A DNA stretch of 64,000 nucleotides from Propionibacteriaceae bacterium UBA7704 (GTDB lineage Bacteria; Actinomycetota; Actinomycetes; Propionibacteriales; Propionibacteriaceae), in contig DLGC01000020.1 in the NCBI GenBank assembly GCA_002482525.1, forward strand, positions 62,526 through 126,525, in the 5' to 3' direction. The position numbers and the translations under genes were made by a program. Below the pieces are notes generated by a model. It was given only the letters and a program-made list of their open reading frames with translations. It searched no databases and was not told the origin of the DNA. Of this stretch, positions 23,542 to 31,567 are shown piece by piece (within the stretch, counting starts at the first letter, position 1; each line of letters opens with the position of its first letter).

Positions 23542-25625
23542 ATCAGCAACCGTCCCACCTGGAAGATCGCCACCGCCAGCGTCCAGGCGACTGTCAGCTG
23601 CATGCCCATGCCGAATAGCGTCCATTTGGCGCCGATCTCGCGCCACTGTGCCGACAAGGTCGCCACGCACGGCGTGTAGGCCATCAGGAACACCATGAAG
23701 GCCAAGGCGGCCGGGATCGGATGCCCATCCGAGGACTCGTTGAAGCTCTGCCACACCGCAGTACCCAGGTCACCGGGGGCGGCGTTGTCGGTGGGCTGTT
23801 CGACGGCATAGGTCTGAGCCCACGACGAGATCACGGCTTCCTTGGCCACGAAGCCCACCACCAGGGTGGACGCCGACTCCCACGATCCGAAGCCGGCCGG
23901 TTCGAACACCGGTGCCACCGTCTGAGACATCACGCCGTAGAACGAATCGGCCACCGGCACTTGGCCGAACTTCTCGCCGGGCTGGGTCGGGATGGATTGC
24001 AGCAGCCAGACCGCGATCACCGTGACCACAATGATGCCGCCGGCGGTCTGCAGGAAGCCCTTCAGGCGCAACCAGGCCACCGAAGCGGTCAGCTTCAGAG
24101 TCGGCACCTGATAGGCAGGAAGGTCGATGACCAGCGGTTCGATGGGCTCCGAGCGCCACAGCGTCCCGCGAAGCGCCAGGCCCACGCCGATGATGATCAC
24201 GATGGAGAGCACATACATGGCGAAGACCGCGGTACCCGCGTAAGGGCCGAAGAAGATCGAACCCATCATCACGAATACCGTCAGCCGCGCGGTGCACGAG
24301 GTGAACGGCACCAGCAGCGCGGTGAGGATGCGCTGGCGGGCGTTGGGCAGAATACGGGTACCGCTGATAGCAGGCACATTGCAGCCGTAGCCCACGATCA
24401 GGGGCAGGAAGGCCCGTCCGGGCAGCCCGATGGAACGCATCAGCCGATCGGTCACCACCGCAGCGCGGGCCAGGTAGCCCGAATCCTCCAGCACCGCCAG
24501 CAGGATGAACATCAGCGTCATCAGCGGCACGAAGGTCAGCAGCATGCCGACGCCGGCGATCAAGCCGTTGACCACCAGGCCCTCGACCCAGGTCCCCGTC
24601 AGACCCAACGACGCCAGGCCCCACTGGGCCGCGACGGTCACCGGTCCGCTGAACAGGCCGTCCAACAGGTCCTGCAGCGGTGCGGCTACTGCGGTGGTGA
24701 GTTGGAAGACCACCCACATCACGGCCAGGAAGATCAGCGGCCCCCATACCGGGGCGGTCACCCAGCGGTCGATGCGATCAGAACGGGTTCGGGCAGCGGT
24801 CTCGGGGGCTGCGCAACTCGCCTCCACCACTGCCGCGATCCAGGTGAAGCGGGCGTCTTCGGCGCCCAGTTCGCTGTCGTCGGATGCCAACAGCAGCGGA
24901 GCGGGCGCCGGCTGAGTGAAAGCGTCGCGCACCGTGGCAGCCAGGGCATCCAGGCCGCTGCGGCGGCGGGGATCGATGGCCACCACCGGGACGCCGATTT
25001 CGCGGGCGAGGGCTGCGGTGTCGACTGATATACCGCGATTGCGGGCTACGTCGTTCATGGTGATCGCCACCACCAGCGGAAGGCCCTGCTCGCGAATCTG
25101 GGAGACCAGGTAGAGACCCCCGGTGAGCCGGGACGCATCGCAGACCACCACACTCAGATCAGGTCGCTGGTCGGACGGCTTGCCGATGAGTAGCTCGCGG
25201 GTGAGCGCTTCGTCTGGTGATTGCGGGTCGAGCGAATAGGTGCCGGGCAGATCGATCAGCGCGATGTCGAGAGGCTCGTCGCTGGGCTCGCAGTCGCAGT
25301 GGTCACAGTCGCAGCTGGCAGCGGCGAGGTTCGACTTCCAGATGCCGCGAGACACCTCGACGGTGGTACCGGGCCAGTTGCCCATGGTGACCTTGGCTCC
25401 GGTGAGAGCGTTGAACAAGGTGGACTTGCCGGCATTCGGGGCTCCGACCAGCGCGACGATCGGGGAGTTCGGGTCGGCGCAGATGCTCGTCGAGGTCTGA
25501 CAGCAGGCTTTGGCTGAGGGAACCAGCAGGGCCGCCCTCGGCACACCGACGCGGACTTTCGCGGGGGCATCGGCTCCTGATTCGGCCTTCGCCTCCGACA
25601 GGGTGTCGTGGTCGGTTGCGGACAT
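23538..25625 (-). CDS. feoB: Ferrous iron transporter FeoB
   Basis: FeoB is the membrane pore and G-protein for Fe(II) uptake. The 695-residue protein starts at the ATG overlapping the feoA stop (TGATG). The G domain shows G1 GAPNAGKST (61-69), the G2 Thr in MGNWPGTTVE and G3 DLPGTY (125-130). The G4-like ITMNDVA has Thr where NxxD is usual. A Cys-rich insertion (SCDCDHCDCEP, 104-114) lies between switch I and G3. Another Cys pair stands at 41-42 near the N-terminus. The membrane half has the Gate motifs, for example GYGCNVPAI and PFTSCTARL. Extra Cys residues could bind metal. Confidence 0.96.
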   Translation of the reverse strand: MSATDHDTLSEAKAESGADAPAKVRVGVPRAALLVPSAKACCQTSTSICADPNSPIVALVGAPNAGKSTLFNALTGAKVTMGNWPGTTVEVSRGIWKSNLAAASCDCDHCDCEPSDEPLDIALIDLPGTYSLDPQSPDEALTRELLIGKPSDQRPDLSVVVCDASRLTGGLYLVSQIREQGLPLVVAITMNDVARNRGISVDTAALAREIGVPVVAIDPRRRSGLDALAATVRDAFTQPAPAPLLLASDDSELGAEDARFTWIAAVVEASCAAPETAARTRSDRIDRWVTAPVWGPLIFLAVMWVVFQLTTAVAAPLQDLLDGLFSGPVTVAAQWGLASLGLTGTWVEGLVVNGLIAGVGMLLTFVPLMTLMFILLAVLEDSGYLARAAVVTDRLMRSIGLPGRAFLPLIVGYGCNVPAISGTRILPNARQRILTALLVPFTSCTARLTVFVMMGSIFFGPYAGTAVFAMYVLSIVIIIGVGLALRGTLWRSEPIEPLVIDLPAYQVPTLKLTASVAWLRLKGFLQTAGGIIVVTVIAVWLLQSIPTQPGEKFGQVPVADSFYGVMSQTVAPVFEPAGFGSWESASTLVVGFVAKEAVISSWAQTYAVEQPTDNAAPGDLGTAVWQSFNESSDGHPIPAALAFMVFLMAYTPCVATLSAQWREIGAKWTLFGMGMQLTVAWTLAVAIFQVGRLLI

Positions 25626-25861
25626 CAGGCGGCTACCTCGGCACGGAGCCCGGCGAGCAGAGTGCGTCCTACCGCGACTCGGGAGCCGGCGACCTGAACC
25701 ACTCGACCACCGCCAGCGGTCTTGGAGATCAGCGAGAAACTGGAGCCGACGCGCAGCCCGAGGGCACTCAATCGTTGGGAGGCACCGGGGTCGACATCGG
25801 CTCGGATCAGGGTGAGCGGCGTCTGCAGCGGAGCTTTGCTCAACTCGATCCCTCGCTTCAT
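25625..25861 (-). CDS. feoA: FeoA, SH3-like partner of FeoB
   Basis: FeoA is a small cytoplasmic protein needed for FeoB activity. The 78-residue product has the beta-barrel pattern PLTLIRADVDPGASQRLSAL, GLRVGSSF and a C-terminal GRVVQVAGSRVAVG, typical for the family. ATG 25861 comes seven bases after TAGCCT (25869-25874), the leaderless pattern. That -10 box lies within the DtxR-type palindrome, so iron-loaded regulator would block transcription of the whole feoABC operon. Confidence 0.94.
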   Translation of the reverse strand: MKRGIELSKAPLQTPLTLIRADVDPGASQRLSALGLRVGSSFSLISKTAGGGRVVQVAGSRVAVGRTLLAGLRAEVAA

Positions 25862-25863
25862 GC

Positions 25864-25883
25864 AAGTAAGGCTAGCCTTACTT
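25864..25883. promoter_or_regulatory. DtxR/IdeR-type iron box
   Basis: AAGTAAGGCTAGCCTTACTT is a perfect 20-base palindrome, close to the TTAGGTTAGGCTAACC type bound by DtxR/IdeR. It lies three bases upstream of the feoA start and covers the predicted -10 box of feoA. Confidence 0.85.
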
Positions 25884-25951
25884 TTGTCACCTCACCAGCC
25901 TGATTCACGATTTCGCAGCACGACTGTAACCAAAATGGGCCGCAGAGCGGG

Positions 25952-26506
25952 TCAGGCCAGCGCCAGCAGATTCTCGCTCAGGTAGGCGATCCACTCATAG
26001 ACCCGGTAGACGAACAAGCGCGGATCCTCGTCGGGCAGGCCGTCCAGCTCGGCAGCGTCCTCAGCAGTCTCGATTCCCAACCGGGCAGCCAGGCTCAGCC
26101 GCACGGCGGTGAAGGTCTTCAGCCAGTCATCCAGCTCGATCAGACGCACCTGGACCGGATGCTCCCCTGCCTCACAGTCAGCCAGTGCACTCAGCACCAC
26201 TTCGGCTTGACGCTGCCGATCGCTGCGCTGCTTGGCCTGGGTAAGGTGCCGGAATTCACTTGAGGCCACCGGATCGTCGGGGTAAGCATCGGGAAACAGC
26301 CGCTTGATCGCCGGATCGGTTCGGTCCAACGGCTCCGAGGCGTCCAGTTCGGCCTGCCAGCGCACGAACGGGTCCGAGCTGGGTTCGACACCGGCATCGG
26401 TGGCGAGCATCTCGGCAAGCTGTTCCACCAGTGATTCCAGCAGCGCAGCCTCATAGTCGGACAGTTTCATCTTGATCATGGAGCCGACACGCTTGAACTC
26501 CCTCAT
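25952..26506 (-). CDS. DUF2017 family protein
   Basis: The 184-residue protein follows the DUF2017 pattern with MREFKRVGSMIKMKLSDYEA at the start. The conserved-looking DPAIKRLFPDAYPDDP is central, and VYRVYEWIAYLSENLL closes it. It starts within the clpS stop (TGATG at 26506). DUF2017 proteins occur almost only in actinobacteria, next to clpS, and have no established function. The context suggests an adaptor-related role in protein turnover. I saw no catalytic motif. Confidence 0.9.
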   Translation of the reverse strand: MREFKRVGSMIKMKLSDYEAALLESLVEQLAEMLATDAGVEPSSDPFVRWQAELDASEPLDRTDPAIKRLFPDAYPDDPVASSEFRHLTQAKQRSDRQRQAEVVLSALADCEAGEHPVQVRLIELDDWLKTFTAVRLSLAARLGIETAEDAAELDGLPDEDPRLFVYRVYEWIAYLSENLLALA

Positions 26507-26808
26507 CAGCCCGGCTCCATGGTGGCCCACAGACCGTAGCCGTGCATCGCGTCCACGTCGATTTCCATCTGTTCGCGGCTGCCTGCCGAGACTGCGGCCT
26601 TGCCCTGGTTGTGCACCTGCAACATGAGTTCGTTGGCCTTGGCCTCGGGATACCCGAAATAGCTGGTGAACACGTGAGTTACGTAACTCATCAGATTCAC
26701 CGGATCGTCCCAAACGATGGTCACCCAGGTGACCAGGGCCGCTTCCGAGGGCTTATTGAGGGTGGCGGTATCCCCGGCCGAAGCGGGTGGCTGAACGGGC
26801 GTGGACAC
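26506..26808 (-). CDS. clpS: ATP-dependent Clp protease adaptor ClpS
   Basis: ClpS delivers proteins with destabilising N-terminal residues to ClpAP or ClpCP. The 100-residue protein has the signature WDDPVNLMSYVTHVFTSYFG and the ligand-pocket region ANELMLQVHNQGKAAVSAG. A flexible N-terminal arm of about 25 residues precedes it. The start is GTG 26808, six bases after CAGAAT (26815-26820), the leaderless arrangement. The DUF2017 gene follows, overlapping by one base. pncB is divergent. Confidence 0.94.
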   Translation of the reverse strand: MSTPVQPPASAGDTATLNKPSEAALVTWVTIVWDDPVNLMSYVTHVFTSYFGYPEAKANELMLQVHNQGKAAVSAGSREQMEIDVDAMHGYGLWATMEPG

Positions 26809-26903
26809 GCTTCCATTCTGTCAGACTCTCGCAGCCGGTCACGATTCGCGATGCCATCACCTGAACCGACCGCCACCGGCCGATCGTGGTTAGGCTGATG
26901 CCC

Positions 26904-28286
26904 ATGACTGTCCTCCTGGCACCGGCCGGCGGCCCACTGAGCACTGCGCTGCTGACCGACCACTACGAGTTGACCATGATCCGAGCGGCAATGCGCTCCC
27001 AGACAGCGTTTCGTCGCAGCGTCTTCGAGATGTTCCCCCGCCGCCTGCCCACGGGACGCCGCTACGGCGTGGTGGCCGGTGTCGGACGCGCCATCGATGC
27101 GGTGAAGGCGTTTCGGTTCGACGAATCGGCGCTGAACTTCCTGCTGGAGGAGAACGTCATCGACACCGACCTGGCCGAATGGCTGGCCGGGTACAAGTTC
27201 AAGGGCAATATCTGGGGCTATCCCGAAGGCGAGCTCTATTTCCCGGGCTCGCCGATCCTCACCGTCGAGGGCACCTTCGCCGAGGCGGTGCTGCTGGAGA
27301 CGCTGCTGTTGAGCATCTACAACTACGACAGTGCGGTGGCCTCGGCAGCATCACGGATGACCGCCATGGCCGGCGATCGGCCCTGCATCGAGATGGGCTC
27401 GCGCCGGGCCAACGAGCACGCAGCGGTGGCTGCAGCCCGCGCCGCCTACATCGCAGGCTTCCAAGCCACTTCGAATCTGGAGGCCGGACGCAGTTACGGA
27501 GTACCCACCGCCGGTACCGCCGCACACTCCTTCACGCTGCTGCATGACACCGAAGCGGAGGCCTTCAAAGCCCAACTCAAGACGCTTGGCAAGGAAACCA
27601 CTTTGCTCGTCGACACCTACGACATCGAACAGGCGGTCCGCACCGGAGTGGAACTCAGCAAAGGCAAGCTGGGCGCCATCCGTCTGGACTCCGGCGACCT
27701 TGCCGAGCAGGCGTCCGACGTCCGCAAGCTGCTGGACTCCCTCGGCGCGACCAGCACCCGCATTATCGTCACCTCAGATCTGGACGAGTATCAGATCGCC
27801 GCACTGCGCAGCGCCCCGGTGGACGGCTACGGTGTCGGCACCTCACTAGTTACCGGTTCGGGCGCACCGACCTGCGGTTTTGTCTACAAACTGGTTGCCC
27901 GCGCCGAGAGCGACGCCAAGGATGCGGCGATGATCCCGGTAGCCAAGAACAGCGCCGGCAAGCCATCCATCGGCGGCCGCAAGTTCGCGCTGCGTCGACT
28001 CAACACCAAGGGGCGAGCCGAGGCCGAAGTGGTCGGCATCGGCACCCCGCCGGCCAACGACGGAAACGACCGACCGCTCATGGTGCAGCTCATGCGCAAG
28101 GGCAAGGCGGTGGGCCGGGAACCGCTGGAGGCCGCCCGCGACCGCCACGCCCGGGCACGTGCCGAACTACCCCAGTCAGCGCGCAAGATGAGCCAAGGCG
28201 ATCCCGCAATCCCCACCATCGTGATTGAGGCCGCTGCCACATCGAAGTCAGGCGCCAGCCGGGCCAAGAATCGGCCCGCCTCATGA
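26904..28286 (+). CDS. pncB: Nicotinate phosphoribosyltransferase
   Basis: PncB makes nicotinate mononucleotide from nicotinate and PRPP in NAD salvage. The 460-residue protein has TALLTDHYELTMIRAAM at the start, SRRANEHAAVAAARAAYIAG in the middle and GVGTSLVTGSGAP near the PRPP site. ATG 26904 is preferred because TAGGCT (26891-26896) lies seven bases before it. The C-terminus includes an extension after about residue 400. The stop overlaps pncA by ATGA, so nicotinamide deamidation and nicotinate capture are co-expressed. Confidence 0.95.
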   Translation: MTVLLAPAGGPLSTALLTDHYELTMIRAAMRSQTAFRRSVFEMFPRRLPTGRRYGVVAGVGRAIDAVKAFRFDESALNFLLEENVIDTDLAEWLAGYKFKGNIWGYPEGELYFPGSPILTVEGTFAEAVLLETLLLSIYNYDSAVASAASRMTAMAGDRPCIEMGSRRANEHAAVAAARAAYIAGFQATSNLEAGRSYGVPTAGTAAHSFTLLHDTEAEAFKAQLKTLGKETTLLVDTYDIEQAVRTGVELSKGKLGAIRLDSGDLAEQASDVRKLLDSLGATSTRIIVTSDLDEYQIAALRSAPVDGYGVGTSLVTGSGAPTCGFVYKLVARAESDAKDAAMIPVAKNSAGKPSIGGRKFALRRLNTKGRAEAEVVGIGTPPANDGNDRPLMVQLMRKGKAVGREPLEAARDRHARARAELPQSARKMSQGDPAIPTIVIEAAATSKSGASRAKNRPAS

Positions 28287-28837
28287 GTACCGCGCTGATC
28301 GTCGTGGACGTCCAGAACGACTTCTGCGAAGGCGGATCCTTGGCCGTGACCGGCGGTGCGGCCGTCGCCGCGGCGATCGGTGACCTTCTCGTCGGAAACC
28401 ATGGCTATGACCATGTGGTGGCCACCCGCGACCATCACATCGATCCCGGAGATCATTTCGCCGCCGAACCCGACTATGTCGATTCCTGGCCGGAGCACTG
28501 CGTCGCGGGCAGCCCTGGTGCCGAATTCCACACGCCACTGACCGAATCCCAGTTCGAGGCCGTCTTCGAGAAGGGGCACCACAGTGCCGCCTACTCCGGC
28601 TTCGAAGGTACCTGCGATGGTGAAGGCTTGGACGTGTGGCTGGCTGATCACGAGGTGACCCGGGTCGACATCGTGGGCATCGCCACCGATTACTGCGTCA
28701 GGGCCACCGCGTTGGACGCAGCCGGGGCGGGGCTGACCACCCGGGTGCTGCTGCCATTGACCGCGGCGGTGGCAGCGGACAGCGTCGCCGACACCGTTGC
28801 CGAACTACGTGCTGCCGGCGTCGTCGTCCGGTCCTGA
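28283..28837 (+). CDS. pncA: Nicotinamidase (isochorismatase-like hydrolase)
   Basis: PncA deamidates nicotinamide to nicotinate. The 184-residue protein has the catalytic Asp in VVDVQNDFCEGGSL, the catalytic Lys in FEKGHHSAAYSGF and the nucleophilic Cys in IATDYCVRATAL (about 137). Metal-binding D/H residues (DHHIDPGDHF) sit near position 50-60. It is translationally coupled to pncB. The last 33 bases of the gene overlap the 3' end of malQ on the other strand. Confidence 0.95.
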   Translation: MSTALIVVDVQNDFCEGGSLAVTGGAAVAAAIGDLLVGNHGYDHVVATRDHHIDPGDHFAAEPDYVDSWPEHCVAGSPGAEFHTPLTESQFEAVFEKGHHSAAYSGFEGTCDGEGLDVWLADHEVTRVDIVGIATDYCVRATALDAAGAGLTTRVLLPLTAAVAADSVADTVAELRAAGVVVRS

Positions 28838-31015
28838 GGTCGAGGCCTCGTTCGCCTCCAGGTCCACACCGGACTGTGGCGCGTTGAGCGGCGCCGTGAA
28901 GCCGTTCATCACCGTGGCCAAGCGAAAACTACGCCGGTCGGTGTACAGATCCTCCAAGGAGATGGGCTCACCGTCAGGCCCGCTCAGGGGCACCCTCCAG
29001 TTCGGATACTCCACTGAGGTTCCCGGCTGATTCTGGGTGCGATGATCGCCCACGGCATCGGTGAGTGCCGCGCAGAGCACCCGCGACGGAGTGGCCACCA
29101 AGAAGCGGTGCATCGCGAGCACGACCTCCTCCACTTCCGGTTCCTCGCCGGTGAGGAAACCACGCTCACGCAACCCGTCGATAACCCGCTCGCGATGCTG
29201 CCGGTCGGTTTCCCACTCGACATCCAAGGACTCGGTCAGCAGACCCAAATCGTGACGCAGCCTGATGTGCTCCCCAGCGAGGTAGCCGGCGGTCGGCGGC
29301 AGGTCATGGGTGGTCACCGAGGCCATGCAGTACTCCCGCCACGACTGTGGCGGAAGCGGATGTCCTTCGGAGTCGAGTTCGAACCATTCGATCGAGGTAC
29401 CCAGGATGCCGCGCTCACGCAGATAGTCGCGCACCCACGGCTCCACCACGCCGAGGTCCTCACCGACGATCAAAGCTCCCGCCCGTTGGGCCTCCAACGC
29501 CAGTATGCCGACCATCGCCCGATGGTCGTAACGCACATAGGCACCCTGACTGGGGGGCATTCCTTCGGGAACCCACCACAGCCGGAACAGCCCCATGATG
29601 TGATCCACCCGCAGACCACCAGCATTACGCAGCACGCCGGACACCATGGCTCGGAACGGCGCATAGGACAGCTCAGCGAGCCGATCAGGTCGCCATGGCG
29701 ACTGTCCCCAGTCCTGGCCGAGTTGGTTGAAAGGGTCTGGTGGGGCGCCGACGCCGATGCCGTCGGCGAACAGGTTGCCGTAGGTCCAGGCCTCGGCGCT
29801 GCGTCCGCTGACGCCGACGGCGAGATCACTCATGATGCCCAGCTTCATGCCCGCGGTGCGAGCGGCGGATTGGGCAGCCCGCAACTGCTCGGCGGCGAGG
29901 AACTGCAACCAGGCGAAAAACACGATGCGCTCATGGTGTTTGGCGGCGAAAGCCGCGACCTCCGGCGACGAGGGACGGCGCAGCTTCGCCGGCCACTCTC
30001 GAAAATCCTGGCCGTACTCGGCCACCAGAGCCGACCAGGTGGCGAACTGGGTCAGGCCGCGTCCTTCGCGGCGCAAGAAGTCGTTGAAGGCCATCCGGCG
30101 AGCCGGTCGCATACCGGCATCGAAAATCACCCGCAGCGCCTTGAGCTTGGCCTTCCAGATCGGGCGACGTTCGATCAGGTCGTTGTCCTGGATACGGTCG
30201 CGCAGTTTGCGCTTCAGGTCGCGGATTCGTCGACGGGCATCGGCCCCCAGTTCGGCGTACTCCGGAACCAACTCCGGGCGCAGATAGATCGGATTCACGA
30301 AACGGCGAGACATCGGCAAATAGGGCGAGGCCTCGATCGGTGCAGTCGGTTCAGCCGCGTGCAGCGGGTTCACCAACAGATACCCGGCGTACTGCTGGGT
30401 GGCCGCCCACACGGCCAGATCGGCCAGGTCACCCAGATCACCCAGACCCCAGGATTCAGCCGACGTGAGGCTGTACAACTGGACGGCGTATCCCCAGGTT
30501 CGCCGATCTCCCAGGGCGGTCGGGAAGCCGACGAAGGTCGGCGTCACCACCAACGACGCGTCCACCTCGCCGTCGGCGGTCGCCGCCTCCAGCCGGTGGT
30601 AGCCCAAGGGGAGATCCGCGGGGAGCTCGAAGGCGGCCTCACCCAGGAGCCGACCGGAGAGTTCGCGCGGCGCCACATCGTGACGCAACTGGGTCAGTTC
30701 ACGCTGGCCGCCTTCCTCGAGGCGCACCGCCACCCGCACCCAATCACCGTGTGGCAGGTGCACCAGCAACGGCTCCGCACACCCCTGCTCGACGACGACG
30801 CAGGGGGGAAGGACCCGATTCCAGGGCTGATCGTGTACTGCGTTCAGTGCCGCGGTTGACTTGTCGGGATCGGTGGCGTCGACATCCATCGCGGCCAGAA
30901 TGGCGATCACGGTCTCGGCACTGACCTCGGTGAGGCGGCCTTTCCAGTCCCAGAATTCGGTCGCGATGCCGTACGCATGAGCGAGTTCGGCCAAGTGAGG
31001 GTCAGACAGTGCCAT
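28805..31015 (-). CDS. malQ: 4-alpha-glucanotransferase (amylomaltase)
   Basis: MalQ transfers alpha-1,4-glucan chains, making longer dextrins and glucose from maltose. The 736-residue protein is the long actinobacterial GH77 form. An N-terminal region of about 150 residues precedes the catalytic domain. Nucleophile and acid/base motifs are visible as LRVDHIMGLFRLWW and GEDLGVVEPWVRDYL, with TTHDLPPTAGYL downstream. No regulator adjoins it, though the upstream gap contains a short near-palindrome ACCGATATCGTT. Together with the GH13 enzyme and sugar importer it suggests maltodextrin use. Its 3' end overlaps pncA by 33 bases. Confidence 0.95.
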   Translation of the reverse strand: MALSDPHLAELAHAYGIATEFWDWKGRLTEVSAETVIAILAAMDVDATDPDKSTAALNAVHDQPWNRVLPPCVVVEQGCAEPLLVHLPHGDWVRVAVRLEEGGQRELTQLRHDVAPRELSGRLLGEAAFELPADLPLGYHRLEAATADGEVDASLVVTPTFVGFPTALGDRRTWGYAVQLYSLTSAESWGLGDLGDLADLAVWAATQQYAGYLLVNPLHAAEPTAPIEASPYLPMSRRFVNPIYLRPELVPEYAELGADARRRIRDLKRKLRDRIQDNDLIERRPIWKAKLKALRVIFDAGMRPARRMAFNDFLRREGRGLTQFATWSALVAEYGQDFREWPAKLRRPSSPEVAAFAAKHHERIVFFAWLQFLAAEQLRAAQSAARTAGMKLGIMSDLAVGVSGRSAEAWTYGNLFADGIGVGAPPDPFNQLGQDWGQSPWRPDRLAELSYAPFRAMVSGVLRNAGGLRVDHIMGLFRLWWVPEGMPPSQGAYVRYDHRAMVGILALEAQRAGALIVGEDLGVVEPWVRDYLRERGILGTSIEWFELDSEGHPLPPQSWREYCMASVTTHDLPPTAGYLAGEHIRLRHDLGLLTESLDVEWETDRQHRERVIDGLRERGFLTGEEPEVEEVVLAMHRFLVATPSRVLCAALTDAVGDHRTQNQPGTSVEYPNWRVPLSGPDGEPISLEDLYTDRRSFRLATVMNGFTAPLNAPQSGVDLEANEASTSGPDDDAGST

Positions 31016-31067
31016 GTGGGGCTTTCACGTTCTACGACCAGAGCGCTGCCAACGATATCGGTATGGC

Positions 31068-31556
31068 TCAGGAACGTTCGAATGGTGCCAACAATTGACG
31101 CAGCAGATCGGCCAGTTCTTGGTGAGATTCGGCGGGAATGGTGGCGAGCAGCTGACGTTCAAAGTCCAGCAGATCACTCAAAGCGGCCTGAACTCGCCGC
31201 CGACCATCGTCGGTGAGTCGGACCAGTACGCCGCGGCGGTCGGTGACATTGGGCAGCCGAACTACCAGGCCGCGGGCTTCAAGCCGGTTCACGCGGTTGG
31301 TCATGGTGCCCGAGGTGGAGAGCGTCTCGTGGATGAGTTCGCCAGGAGAGGCTTCATAGGGAGGGCCCTGTCGACGCAGCGCGGCCAGCACGTCGAACTC
31401 CCAAATCTCGAGCTCCTGGGCGGCGAAGGCGTCGCTGCGGGCCCGGTCCAGGTGGCGGGCCAGACGACTGATGCGCGAGAAGCTGGCCAGCGGCGCGGTG
31501 TCGAGCTCGGGCAGCTCGCGCGCCCACGACGCGAGTATCTCGTCTACCTCGTCCAT
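31068..31556 (-). CDS. MarR family transcriptional regulator
   Basis: The 162-residue protein has the winged-helix pattern of MarR proteins. The recognition helix region reads SGTMTNRVNRLEARGLVVRL, followed by the wing DRRGVLVRLTDDGRRR and dimerisation helices at both ends. A near-perfect palindrome (31570-31585) lies 14 bases before its start and inside the end of the MFS gene. It is a good candidate for its own operator. The ligand is unknown. It probably controls itself and the upstream MFS pump. Confidence 0.9.
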   Translation of the reverse strand: MDEVDEILASWARELPELDTAPLASFSRISRLARHLDRARSDAFAAQELEIWEFDVLAALRRQGPPYEASPGELIHETLSTSGTMTNRVNRLEARGLVVRLPNVTDRRGVLVRLTDDGRRRVQAALSDLLDFERQLLATIPAESHQELADLLRQLLAPFERS

Positions 31557-31567
31557 AGCGCCCCCGA

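Noticed and set aside
29042..30859. 605-codon open frame antisense to malQ
   Set aside because: malQ has full catalytic motifs; the antisense frame has none and shows shadow composition.
31048..31060. Short near-palindrome upstream of malQ as an operator
   Set aside because: The symmetry (CGATATCG core) is short enough to arise by chance and no regulator is linked; it is only mentioned in the malQ entry.
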